A stretch of DNA of 64,000 nt from an uncultured Alistipes sp. (GTDB lineage: Bacteria; Bacteroidota; Bacteroidia; Bacteroidales; Rikenellaceae). The translations under genes and the position numbers were made by a program. Location: the NCBI GenBank assembly GCA_910584485.1, contig CAJUAV010000001.1, positions 248,001 to 312,000 of the forward strand, read 5' to 3'. This document shows, piece after piece, positions 1 through 7,381 of the stretch. The first letter of the stretch is position 1. Each line of letters starts with the position of its first letter. The notes beneath the pieces are model-generated. The model saw only the letters and a program-made list of their open reading frames with translations. It was not told the origin of the DNA and ran no database searches.

Positions 1-1
1 C

Positions 2-205
2 GCGAACCTGATCATGAAAGGTAGCGGTTCGGGTCTCATTATCAACATGATCGTCGGTCTTATCGGCGGTCTGCTCGGCGGATGGATCGTTTCGTGGTTC
101 GGATGGATTCCCATGGGTACGGTCGGCACGCTCTTTACGTCGATTCTCGGCGCGATCATCCTGCTTTGGATCGTTGCGCTCATCAGCAATCGGCGCGTCA
201 AATAA
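2..205 (+). CDS. GlsB/YeaQ/YmgE family membrane protein (5' end outside window)
   Basis: The reading frame is open from the left edge and enters as ANLIMKGSGSG, which matches the middle of the transglycosylase-associated (GlsB/YeaQ/YmgE) family, so the true start lies upstream and the internal ATG at 14 is not the start. What remains is a GSGSG stretch and two glycine-rich membrane segments (about positions 38-120 and 125-185), ending in a short basic tail (SNRRVK). The family is made of small inner-membrane proteins of about 80 residues that are often induced by stress; the molecular role is unsettled. It lies 21 nt before the LEA-like gene and is probably cotranscribed with it. Confidence 0.85.
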   Translation, partial: ANLIMKGSGSGLIINMIVGLIGGLLGGWIVSWFGWIPMGTVGTLFTSILGAIILLWIVALISNRRVK

Positions 206-226
206 CCAATCTAAAACTTTCACATC

Positions 227-559
227 ATGAACGACAACATGAACAAAAACTTCGAGAAGGCCGCAGACAAGGCCCAGGAGACGACCCAGCGCGCAGCGCA
301 CAAGGTCGAAGAGTACGGACAGCAGGCGCAGCACCGCGCCGAGGAGAAGTACTGCGAAGGCAAGCACTCCGTTTCGGAGGGCATGGACCGCGCCAAGGAC
401 AAGCTGGGCGAGACGGGCTCGAAGATCAAGAACAGTGTGCAGGAAACCGCCACGAAGGTGGGCAACCGCGCCGAGGAGGCCGCCACGAAGGCAGGCCACA
501 AGGTCGAGGAGTGGGGCCACAAGGTGGCCGACGGCATCAAGGAGAAGGTGAATCGCTAA
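227..559 (+). CDS. Small hydrophilic LEA-like / apolipoprotein-like helical repeat protein
   Basis: 110 residues, very rich in Lys, Glu and Ala, with no signal peptide or membrane segment. It repeats a roughly 11-residue amphipathic pattern (KAADKAQETTQ, KVEEYGQQAQH, KVGNRAEEAAT, KAGHKVEEWGH), typical of late-embryogenesis-abundant and CsbD/YtxH-like stress proteins that are disordered or form long helices. No catalytic motif is visible. Its position 21 nt after a GlsB-type gene and before a strong terminator suggests a two-gene stress operon. The function is inferred only from composition and context; a desiccation or envelope-stress protectant is the best guess. Confidence 0.75.
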   Translation: MNDNMNKNFEKAADKAQETTQRAAHKVEEYGQQAQHRAEEKYCEGKHSVSEGMDRAKDKLGETGSKIKNSVQETATKVGNRAEEAATKAGHKVEEWGHKVADGIKEKVNR

Positions 560-582
560 ACCGCTCCGCCGCACTTGCGACG

Positions 583-616
583 AATCGTCCGATCCGCACG
601 GGTCGGACGATTTTTC
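583..616 (+). terminator. Rho-independent terminator after the LEA-like gene
   Basis: Inverted repeat ATCGTCCGA / TCGGACGAT (584-592 and 603-611) followed by a T-rich stretch, 24 nt after the stop codon. Confidence 0.85.
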
Positions 617-650
617 TTTGCCTCCGCATCGAAGATATTTCGGCCGCGGG

Positions 651-681
651 TTGCTTCTGCGGACGAGATTTGCTACCTTTG
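651..681 (+). promoter_or_regulatory. Bacteroidetes-type promoter for the YhiN-like operon
   Basis: TTG at 651-653, 20 nt spacer, then TACCTTTG at 674-681, a full match to the Bacteroidetes -33/-7 consensus. The first usable ATGs follow at 683, 689 and 692, so the transcript has almost no leader. Confidence 0.8.
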
Positions 682-691
682 CATGCTTATG

Positions 692-1972
692 ATGGAAGAA
701 CTGAACCAAACACCCCGCCCCGAGCCCTTCGACGTGATCGTCATCGGCGCCGGAGCGGCCGGCCTGATGGCGGCCGGCACGGCGGCACGCAGCGGCAAGC
801 GCGTGCTGCTGCTCGAAAAAATGGAGAAATCGGGACGCAAGGTGCGCATCTCGGGCAAGGGCCGCTGCAACGTGACCAACGCCCGTCCGCCCGAGGAGTT
901 CATGGAACACGTACGGGCGAACCGCGCCTTTCTGACGCAGGCCTTCGCCGAATTCAACAATCGGGCGACCATCCGCTTCTTCGAGCGGCAGGGCGTCAAA
1001 CTCGACATCGAACGCGGCGAACGCGTCTTTCCCCACAGCGGCAAGGCGTGGGACATCGCCAACGCCCTGCTCGAATACTGCGTCGACAACGGCGTCAAAA
1101 TCCGCTACGAGACCCCCGTGACGGAGATCCTGACCGTCTCGGGCCGCATCTTCGGCGTCCGCTACCGCAACAAGCACGGCTTCGAGCGCAAGGAGGAGTG
1201 CCGGCAGGTGATCCTCGCCACGGGCGGCGTCTCCTATCCCGCCACGGGCTCGACGGGCGACGGCTACGCCTTCGCCGCCGACCTGGGCCACACGATCGAG
1301 GAGCTGCGCCCCTCGCTCACGCCGCTGCGTTCGAGCCACGCGCAGATGCCTTACCTGCACGGTCTGCTGCTGCGCAACGTGCGGGCGACGCTCTGCTTCG
1401 ACGGGGAGGCCGTGCGCGAAGAGTTCGGCGAGATCGGCTTCTCGGAGCGCGGCATCGAGGGGGCGGTGGCCCTGCGGTTGAGCCGCGATGCGGTCGACGC
1501 CCTGATCGACGGCCGCTCCGTCAAACTGGTGCTCGACCTCAAACCCGCGCTCGACGCCGAGACGCTACGCGAGCGCATCGCCCGCGAAATCGCCGAGCTG
1601 GGCCCCACGGAGCTCTTCGCCGAGCTGCTGCGGCGCCTCGTGCCGAAACAGCTCGTGCTGCCGCTGGCCAACGAACTGGACATCCACTCGAAGGTCTACC
1701 TCTCGAAGCTGACCGACGTGCAGATCGACCGCCTCATCAAAACGCTGAAGGGGCTGACCTTCCCCGTTTCGGACTACGCACCCTTCGAATACGCCGTCAC
1801 CACGGCGGGCGGCGTCCGCTGCGACGAGGTGAACCCCTACACGATGGAGTCGCTGAAGATCAAAGGGCTCTACCTGGCAGGCGAGGTGCTCGACCTGGAT
1901 GCCGACACGGGCGGCTACAACCTCCAGATCGCCTTCTCGACGGGCCGTTTGGCCGGACTTTTGAAGCAGTAG
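692..1972 (+). CDS. NAD(P)/FAD-dependent oxidoreductase, YhiN/HI0933/BaiN family
   Basis: 426 residues from ATG 692 (MEELNQ); ATGs at 683 and 689 are also possible, but the open frame further upstream precedes the promoter. The N-terminus carries the FAD dinucleotide fold (VIVIGAGAAGLMAAG, about residues 13-27), then the family's SGRKVRISGKGRCNVTN stretch and the ATGGVSYPATGSTGDGY block. The C-terminus ends in the conserved TTAGGV...LYLAGEVLDLDADTGGYNLQIAFSTG flavin-binding segment, where function assignment is firmest. The family is a soluble flavoprotein of unclear physiological substrate; the BaiN member has been linked to bile-acid reduction, but most members are generic. It heads an operon with the next two genes (5 nt gap). 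Confidence 0.93.
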   Translation: MEELNQTPRPEPFDVIVIGAGAAGLMAAGTAARSGKRVLLLEKMEKSGRKVRISGKGRCNVTNARPPEEFMEHVRANRAFLTQAFAEFNNRATIRFFERQGVKLDIERGERVFPHSGKAWDIANALLEYCVDNGVKIRYETPVTEILTVSGRIFGVRYRNKHGFERKEECRQVILATGGVSYPATGSTGDGYAFAADLGHTIEELRPSLTPLRSSHAQMPYLHGLLLRNVRATLCFDGEAVREEFGEIGFSERGIEGAVALRLSRDAVDALIDGRSVKLVLDLKPALDAETLRERIAREIAELGPTELFAELLRRLVPKQLVLPLANELDIHSKVYLSKLTDVQIDRLIKTLKGLTFPVSDYAPFEYAVTTAGGVRCDEVNPYTMESLKIKGLYLAGEVLDLDADTGGYNLQIAFSTGRLAGLLKQ

Positions 1973-1977
1973 GGACG

Positions 1978-2496
1978 ATGCGACTGACGGGACGTTCGAT
2001 CAAGCGCCGCCTCTACGGCCTCGCGACCCTGCCGACGCGGGTCGCCCGCGCCCGCTATTTCCGCGGACACGGCGTCCACTCGCCCTTCGTCTACGCGATC
2101 GTGCGGCAGGTGTTCATGAAAAATCGCCTCGCGGGCGACGAGACGGCGCTGTACGATACGCTGCTGCGGCTCGACGTTGCGCCGCGCCGCGCCATGCAGC
2201 TGCAAAACCTCTGCACGCACTGCGGGTACGAGACCTTTTCGATCGACGCGCTCGACACGCCGTGCGACCTCTGCCTGCTGACGCCGCGCCTCGCTCCCGC
2301 AGCGACGCGCGAGCTGGTGCGGCGGGCGGCCCTGCAGGGAACGACGGTCGCGCTGCTCGCTCCCTGCGACGGGCGCGAGCGGACCGACCTCTGTCGGGAG
2401 CTCGTCGAGCGGCACGGCTGCACCTCGGTGGACAACCGCGGCTACCTGCTCCTGTTCAGCGACGACGACTTACCGAAACAACACTACCGCTTATGA
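1978..2496 (+). CDS. Reduced methyltransferase-like protein with two CxxC motifs
   Basis: 172 residues. The N-terminus has RGHGVHSPFVYAIVRQVF and the C-terminus ends LPKQHYRL; as far as I recall, these two motifs bracket a Bacteroidetes family of SAM-dependent methyltransferases of about 250 residues. The glycine-rich SAM-binding core expected between them is absent. In its place is a short segment with two Cys pairs (CTHC and CDLC, 14 residues apart) that could bind zinc. It is therefore probably a shrunken relative with a changed or lost activity. It starts 5 nt after the flavoprotein gene, and its stop overlaps the start of the adenosyltransferase gene (ATGA), so it is translated as part of that operon. 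Confidence 0.7.
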   Translation: MRLTGRSIKRRLYGLATLPTRVARARYFRGHGVHSPFVYAIVRQVFMKNRLAGDETALYDTLLRLDVAPRRAMQLQNLCTHCGYETFSIDALDTPCDLCLLTPRLAPAATRELVRRAALQGTTVALLAPCDGRERTDLCRELVERHGCTSVDNRGYLLLFSDDDLPKQHYRL

Positions 2497-3044
2497 AAAT
2501 CTATACGAAACAGGGCGACGGCGGGCTGACCTCGCTCGTCGGCGGCGAACGGGTCTTCAAGACCGACGAACGGGTCGAAGCCTACGGCACGGTGGACGAG
2601 CTGTCGGCCTTCACGGCGATGCTTGCCGACCGCCTGCGCGAAGATCCGAAGGCCTCGGGATATGTGGAAGAGCTCGAACGCATCCTCTCGCAGATGATGA
2701 CCGTCGAGGCGCTCCTGGCCGTGGGGGAGGAGGGTTCGGAGAAGGTGGCGCCGCTCGCCGCGGAGACGATCGCCTGGCTCGAAGAGCGGATCGACGCCCT
2801 GCAACAGCGGCTCGCACCGATCACCCGCTTCACGATCCCGGGAGGCCATGCGACGGTTTCGGCCTGCCACATCTGCCGCACGGTCTGCCGTCGGGCCGAA
2901 CGGGCGGCGCTGCGTGCCGACCAACGCTACGGCGTTCCCGCCGAAGTCCTCGCCTGGCTGAACCGCCTCTCGGACTATTTCTACGTGCTCGGCCGCACGC
3001 TGACGGCGCACTACGGCGTCACCGAGACGCAGTGGATTCCGTAA
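2493..3044 (+). CDS. Cob(I)yrinic acid a,c-diamide adenosyltransferase, PduO type
   Basis: 183 residues, the normal length for PduO-type ATP:cob(I)alamin adenosyltransferases, which form cytoplasmic trimers and transfer the adenosyl group of ATP to cobalt(I). The family markers are present in order: KIYTKQGDGGLTSL with the ATP-binding N-terminal loop, EAYGTVDELSAF, FTIPGG, the VCRRAER helix, and LNRLSDYFYVLGR near the C-terminus. The start ATG overlaps the preceding stop by 4 nt. It probably supplies adenosylcobalamin to an enzyme encoded elsewhere; no B12 enzyme or cobalamin riboswitch is visible here, consistent with its internal position in an operon. Confidence 0.95.
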   Translation: MKIYTKQGDGGLTSLVGGERVFKTDERVEAYGTVDELSAFTAMLADRLREDPKASGYVEELERILSQMMTVEALLAVGEEGSEKVAPLAAETIAWLEERIDALQQRLAPITRFTIPGGHATVSACHICRTVCRRAERAALRADQRYGVPAEVLAWLNRLSDYFYVLGRTLTAHYGVTETQWIP

Positions 3045-3100
3045 ACGGACGGTCCCGTTGCACGGTCGGACCCGAAAACGCGAATTTTCGTGCCGAGGGG

Positions 3101-3129
3101 TTGCAATTGCCGATTTTTTTATACATTTG
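3101..3129 (+). promoter_or_regulatory. Promoter for the DUF2795 gene
   Basis: TTG at 3101-3103 and TACATTTG at 3122-3129, spaced 18 nt. This predicts a leader of about 70 nt before the ATG at 3206; the leader contains TGACAGAATGCC at about 3150, similar to half-sites found before groES. Confidence 0.65.
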
Positions 3130-3205
3130 CAAGCCGTAGCGCAGCGGCGTGACAGAATGCCGCTCACGCAATCGGCTGAAAACGTGAACTTAAAAACTTT
3201 CTATC

Positions 3206-3427
3206 ATGTATTGGACTCTTGAATTGGCTTCCAAACTGGAAGATGCACCCTGGCCCGCCACGAAGGAGGAGCTGATCGATTACGCCGTACGTTCGGGAGC
3301 GCCGCTGGAGGTCCTCGAAAACCTCCAGGAGATCGAGGACGACGGCGACATCTACGAGTCGATCGAAGACATCTGGCCCGACTACCCCTCGAAAGACGAC
3401 TTTTTCTTCAACGAGGAGGAGTATTAG
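3206..3427 (+). CDS. DUF2795 domain-containing small acidic protein
   Basis: 73 residues, strongly acidic at the C-terminus (NEEEY). The sequence MYWTLELASKLEDAPWPATK followed by ELIDYAVRSGAPLEVLENL is the DUF2795 pattern found in small Bacteroidetes proteins. DUF2795 folds are small and helical, and no enzymatic function is established. The gene is monocistronic: its own promoter lies about 77 nt upstream and a strong hairpin follows 18 nt after the stop. Confidence 0.88.
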   Translation: MYWTLELASKLEDAPWPATKEELIDYAVRSGAPLEVLENLQEIEDDGDIYESIEDIWPDYPSKDDFFFNEEEY

Positions 3428-3445
3428 TCCGACTCGCCATAACGC

Positions 3446-3483
3446 AGCGGCGCGATAACCTTGGGGTTATCGCGCCGCTTTCC
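3446..3483 (+). terminator. Strong hairpin terminator, shared by converging transcripts
   Basis: Perfect 15-bp inverted repeat (AGCGGCGCGATAACC and its complement, loop TTGG) at 3446-3479 followed by a short T run. It sits between the DUF2795 gene and the leftward catabolic operon and can serve both. Confidence 0.85.
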
Positions 3484-3494
3484 GTTCCGTCCTC

Positions 3495-3901
3495 TCACCG
3501 GCCCGCCTTTTCGACATGCTCTTCGACGACCTCGGCGCTGTGACGACCGGCCTCTGCACGATCGATTTCGACCCCGACCGCCCGCTCGGTCTCTTCCGTC
3601 CAACCGCATCGATCCACCCGATCTCGTTCCGAGCGGTCTGCACCAGGAAATGCTGCCCGCTCGGGGAGCAGTCGATGCCGATGAGCCGCACCGAGTCGCC
3701 GCGACGCAGCGCGGTGAAGAGCGTATTCTGCCCGAACAAAAGTCGCACGCTGTCGGAAGAAGGATCGGCGCCCCGCAGCACGCTCCGCAGGCCGAACAGC
3801 CGCCCGTATCCGCAATTCCCGCGCGAAAAAAGGGTGTGCCCGACAGATCGAAAAGACGCGGGCAGCGCTGCCAAAAAGTCGATTGCGTGCTGGCATCGCA
3901 C
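3495..3901 (-). pseudogene. Possible frameshifted SH3-like ORF at the end of the catabolic operon
   Basis: Starting 13 nt after the kinase stop, one frame encodes LFTALRRGDSVRLIGIDC, then GQHFLVQTARNEIGWID, which looks like a bacterial SH3-like fold. That frame then loses coding character and its stop falls inside the terminator stem (3467). A second frame takes over with credible coding sequence (VGVEIDRAEAGRHSAEVVEE) and stops at 3495, just before the terminator. This suggests one protein of roughly 135 residues broken by a shift near 3590-3600, either a real mutation or a sequencing error. Neither frame gives a confident family match, so this is tentative. Confidence 0.3.
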
Positions 3902-3914
3902 GGCACGCGGCGAC

Positions 3915-5063
3915 CTACCGAAAGGCCGCCCCCCAGTCGTAGCTCCCCGGCTTGAAGGTCAGGTGGACGTCGGCAGCGGGGTAGCGGAGCCTCACGACCC
4001 CCGCGGCGACGGCATCCGTCACGACGAAATCGTGCCAGCCGAGCGCATCGAGCACCGCATAGGCCGTCGCACCCCCCTCGATCACCACCTCTTCGAAGCG
4101 CTCCGCCGCCACGAGCGCCTGCACCGTGCGCGCCATCGCGCCGCGCAGACGGCGCGCCCGCGCACCGTCGACCCGCACCTGCTGCGGGATCCGCAGCAAC
4201 AGGGCATCCGCCCGCTCGGCCTCCATGCGCTGCCGTGCGGCGGCGATCCACGCCGTCGGCTCGGCCCCCTCGAAGACCGCATCGGGCATCGGCGCGACCG
4301 CCACCCGCCGCCGACGGAAAAAGGGTTCCGCCGAGAGGTCGTGGCGCACCGTGCTGCCACAGACGACGAGCGTCCGACGGTCGCCGAAGCCTGCGAAAGG
4401 CACCTGCGGCCGCTCCGTGCATCCGTCGGCCGCCAGCAGCACCCGAAACGCATCCGCGGCCCCCGCCCAGAGCGGGGCATCGCAGCCGAAACGGGCCGCC
4501 AGCGCAGCCAACGCCTCGACCGACGGCGTCTCGCCGATCGAAATGCCCTCCGCCAGCCGCTCCGTCGCGGAGTCGACATAGTGCACGCCGCCGCCGAGCA
4601 GCTCCACGACATCGGCCGTCGCGGCGGGAAATTCGGGGTCGGTGCGAAACACCGTGCGGTCGATCGGCTCGCCGCCCAACAGATAGCGCCCGCCGACGAT
4701 GCAGCGCCCCTTCGAGGGGTTCGCAGGCAGCAGCAGCGCCCGTTCGTATCCCGCCGTCATCAACGCCCGCAGCTCGGCCGTCACATGGCCGCGCAGGACC
4801 GAATCGGTCTTTTTGAAAAGCCGCACGCCGTCGGGCAGGCCGTTCGGCGCAGCGGCACGCAGCCGCGCCACGATCCGCTCCGTGACGGCCACCGCCTCCG
4901 TGCGCGGCATCGAGCGGGTATCGGTGGCCAGCACCGTCACCCCGTCGCCGAGCGTCAGCCGCTCGACCGAGGTGGTGAAACGGACGCGGCAGCCGAAACC
5001 GAGGGCGATGCCCGCTATTTCGGCCGCCCCCGTGATATCGTCGGCTATGACGAACCAGTTCAT
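3915..5063 (-). CDS. Four-carbon acid sugar kinase family (DUF1537), DtnK/OtnK-like
   Basis: 382 residues from the ATG at 5063 (MNWFV); longer in-frame starts run through a repeat and lack coding signal. It has the DUF1537 N-terminal signature ADDITGA (residues 7-13), the FKKTDSVLRG block that lines the sugar-acid site, LLPANPSKGR, and a C-terminal nucleotide-binding part with VVIEGGATAYAVLDAL. Characterised members phosphorylate D-threonate, L-threonate, erythronate or related acids at O4 in the cytoplasm. Pairing with a PdxA-family dehydrogenase matches the D-threonate pathway (kinase, then oxidative decarboxylation to dihydroxyacetone phosphate). The stop-to-start gap of 125 nt from pdxA holds a REP-like hairpin. 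The exact substrate is inferred from context. Confidence 0.9.
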   Translation of the reverse strand: MNWFVIADDITGAAEIAGIALGFGCRVRFTTSVERLTLGDGVTVLATDTRSMPRTEAVAVTERIVARLRAAAPNGLPDGVRLFKKTDSVLRGHVTAELRALMTAGYERALLLPANPSKGRCIVGGRYLLGGEPIDRTVFRTDPEFPAATADVVELLGGGVHYVDSATERLAEGISIGETPSVEALAALAARFGCDAPLWAGAADAFRVLLAADGCTERPQVPFAGFGDRRTLVVCGSTVRHDLSAEPFFRRRRVAVAPMPDAVFEGAEPTAWIAAARQRMEAERADALLLRIPQQVRVDGARARRLRGAMARTVQALVAAERFEEVVIEGGATAYAVLDALGWHDFVVTDAVAAGVVRLRYPAADVHLTFKPGSYDWGAAFR

Positions 5064-5100
5064 CGCATACGATTTTTGATGCGGCCTGCGGCAGACGGAA

Positions 5101-5161
5101 CGGGCCGCAGCCTCTTCGCGCAACCATCCGCACGGCAGATGCGCTCGCAGGCTGCGGCCCG
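5101..5161. repeat. REP-like inverted repeat inside the operon
   Basis: Arms CGGGCCGCAGCCT (5101-5113) and AGGCTGCGGCCCG (5149-5161) match perfectly. The sequence belongs to the dispersed GC-rich hairpin family seen elsewhere in the window and sits between the PdxA and kinase genes, where it could act as an mRNA processing or stability element. Confidence 0.8.
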
Positions 5162-5188
5162 ACCTTCCGTCGCAGACCGCTGCGGTTG

Positions 5189-6223
5189 TTACTGTTTGCG
5201 GTTCCGCGCCATGAGGGCGGCGTATTCGATCGACATGAGCATCGCATCGGGATTGGCGATGCCCTTGCCCGCCACGTCGAAGGCCGTACCGTGGTCGACC
5301 GACACACGGATGATCGGCAGGCCGAGCGTGATGTTGACCCCCTTGACGGCCACCATGCGCTGCGTCTGGCGATCCCACTCGAAGCCGCCTACCTTGAAGG
5401 CGATGTGGCCCTGGTCATGGTACATCGCCACACAGCCGTCGAACTGACCCGAGCGGGCCCGCGAGAAGAGCGAATCGGGCGGCACGGGACCCTCGACGTT
5501 CCAGCCGCGCGCGCGCATCTCTTCGATGGCGGGGATGATCTCGCGGATCTCTTCGTCGCCGAACAGACCGCCCTCGCCGGCATGGGGGTTGAGGCCCGCC
5601 ACGCCGATGTGCGGATCGGCGATGCCGAAGCTCTTGCAGGCATCGAGGATCAGCTCCGTGACGGCGATCACGCGCTCCTTCTTCGCCCGATCGCACGCCT
5701 CGTGCAGCGAAACATGCGTCGAGACGTGGATCACGCGCATGCGGTCGTCGGCCAGCAGCATGGCGTATTTCTTCGTCCCCGTGTAGTGGGCGTAGATCTC
5801 CGTGTGGCCCGCGAAATCGTGTCCTGCGACGTGCAGCGCCTCCTTGTTGAGCGGCGCCGTCACCGTGCCGTCGACCTCGCCTTTCATGGCCAGATCGATC
5901 GCCGTGCGCACCGCCTCGAAGGCGGCATGGCCGCACTGCGCCGAGACCGTGCCGTAGGCGAATTGCGAGGCATCGATCAGCTTGAGGTCCAGCACGTCGA
6001 TCGTTCCGCGCTCGAAGCGGGCGTCGGCCGTGCGCTCCACGGCGCGCACCTTCAGATCGACCTTCGCGGAGCGCACGCCGAGCTCCATCATGGCGGCGTC
6101 GCCGACCACGATCGGGCGGCACAGCGCGTAGGGCGCCTCCTGCGCCAGGGACATGGCGATGATTTCGGGACCGACCCCCGCGGGGTCGCCCATCGTAATG
6201 GCTAAAATCGGCAGTTGATTCAT
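5189..6223 (-). CDS. pdxA: PdxA-family 4-phospho-hydroxyacid dehydrogenase (probably catabolic PdxA2)
   Basis: 344 residues, full length for PdxA. It begins LAITMGDPAGVGPEI (family signature), has GTVTAPLNKEA and the metal-binding histidines in GHTEIYAHYT, in MYHDQGHIAFKVGGF and in VSVDHGTAFD. PdxA oxidises 4-phosphohydroxy-L-threonine in vitamin B6 synthesis, while the paralogue PdxA2 oxidises and decarboxylates 4-phospho-D-threonate or D-erythronate to dihydroxyacetone phosphate. The location, 2 nt after an iron alcohol dehydrogenase and next to a DUF1537 kinase, favours the catabolic role. A dual or biosynthetic role cannot be excluded, since I cannot see whether the genome has another pdxA. 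Confidence 0.93.
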   Translation of the reverse strand: MNQLPILAITMGDPAGVGPEIIAMSLAQEAPYALCRPIVVGDAAMMELGVRSAKVDLKVRAVERTADARFERGTIDVLDLKLIDASQFAYGTVSAQCGHAAFEAVRTAIDLAMKGEVDGTVTAPLNKEALHVAGHDFAGHTEIYAHYTGTKKYAMLLADDRMRVIHVSTHVSLHEACDRAKKERVIAVTELILDACKSFGIADPHIGVAGLNPHAGEGGLFGDEEIREIIPAIEEMRARGWNVEGPVPPDSLFSRARSGQFDGCVAMYHDQGHIAFKVGGFEWDRQTQRMVAVKGVNITLGLPIIRVSVDHGTAFDVAGKGIANPDAMLMSIEYAALMARNRKQ

Positions 6224-6225
6224 CT

Positions 6226-7374
6226 TCAGTAAAGTTCGTTATAGATTGCTACGGCATCCTCGCGCGTCACCTCGCGCGGATTGTTCACCAGCAGGCGCGT
6301 CACCTTCATCGCGGCGTCGGCCAGCTCGCCGACCTTCTCGCGGCCGATTCCCAGCTCGGTCAGCGTGGCGGGTATGCCGCACCGCTTCGAGAGCTCGGCG
6401 ATGCGCTCCACGCCGCGGCGGGCCGCCTCCTCGGTCGAAAGACCCGTGCAGTCGACCCCGACGGCGCGGGCGATGGCGGCATGCTTCTTCAGGTCGGACG
6501 ACATGTTGAAACGCATCACCGTCGGCAGCAGGATGGCGTTCGCCAGCCCGTGCGAAATGTGGTACTCGCCGCCCAGCGGGTAGGAGAGGGCGTGCACGGC
6601 CGCCGTATTGACGGGCGCCAGGCAGAGCCCGCCGTAGTAGCTGCCGAGCGAGAGGGCCGCCCGCGCCTCGCGGTCGCTGCCGTCCTTCACGGCACGCTCG
6701 AGGGCGGCGGCGATGAGCTCGATGCCCGTCAGGGCGTAGCGGTCGACGACGGGGTGGGCGAAACGGTTCGTGTAGGCCTCGATGCAGTGCGTCAGGGCGT
6801 CCATGCCCGTCTCGGCCGTGATGCGGGGCGGCACGGTGAGCGTCAGCAGCGGATCGATGTAGGCGGCATCGGCCAGCAGACAGGGACTGACGATGCCCTT
6901 CTTGAGCTTCTCTTCGCGGTCGAGCAGAATCGCGTTGGGCGAGACCTCGCTGCCCGTGCCCGAGGTCGTCGGGAGGCAGGCGCACCACAGACCGCGGCGC
7001 TCGATGAGGCCCGTGCCGAAGCAGTCGGCCACGCGCTGGCGGCTCGGAGCGAAGACGGCGACCACCTTGGCCGTGTCGAGGACGCTGCCACCGCCGATGC
7101 CTGCGACGCTGTCGGCGCCGAACGACCGCGCCTCGTCGATGATCTCGAGGACCTCGTCCAGGGCCGGTTCGGCCGTGATGCGGTCGTAGATGCGCACCTC
7201 GGCACCGGCGTTTTCGAGTTCGGTCACCGTGGCGGCGATCAGCGGACGGATCGGGGGCGCGGTGAGCAGAAAGAGTTTGCGGAAGCCGAGTTGGCGGAAT
7301 TCCTCGGCGAAGCGGCCGAGAGCCCCCTCGCCGAAGACCACGCGCGAGGGTTGTTGCAACGTAACGATGTTCAT
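6226..7374 (-). CDS. Iron-containing (group III) alcohol dehydrogenase
   Basis: 382 residues, the usual length. It has the nucleotide-binding GGGSVLDTAK (residues 94-103), PTTSGTGSEVSP, and by comparison with FucO a metal site at Asp192, His196 (MDALTHCIEAY), His261 and His275 (HALSYPLGGEYHISHG). Such enzymes interconvert aldehydes and alcohols with NAD(P)H. It is packed between the transporter (7 nt) and pdxA (2 nt), so it belongs to the same pathway. In the route I propose it would reduce the four-carbon aldehyde acid left by the aldolase to threonate. It differs clearly from the second iron alcohol dehydrogenase at 15651-16832. Confidence 0.95.
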   Translation of the reverse strand: MNIVTLQQPSRVVFGEGALGRFAEEFRQLGFRKLFLLTAPPIRPLIAATVTELENAGAEVRIYDRITAEPALDEVLEIIDEARSFGADSVAGIGGGSVLDTAKVVAVFAPSRQRVADCFGTGLIERRGLWCACLPTTSGTGSEVSPNAILLDREEKLKKGIVSPCLLADAAYIDPLLTLTVPPRITAETGMDALTHCIEAYTNRFAHPVVDRYALTGIELIAAALERAVKDGSDREARAALSLGSYYGGLCLAPVNTAAVHALSYPLGGEYHISHGLANAILLPTVMRFNMSSDLKKHAAIARAVGVDCTGLSTEEAARRGVERIAELSKRCGIPATLTELGIGREKVGELADAAMKVTRLLVNNPREVTREDAVAIYNELY

Positions 7375-7381
7375 CTTTGTC

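Noticed and set aside
1978..2492. Cobalamin riboswitch before the adenosyltransferase gene.
   Set aside because: The gene is internal to an operon with overlapping ORFs, so no leader exists.
5189..6223. Vitamin B6 synthesis role for the PdxA gene.
   Set aside because: No pdxJ or other B6 gene is near, and the DUF1537 kinase plus the aldolase and dehydrogenase context fits the catabolic PdxA2 role better. Not fully excluded.
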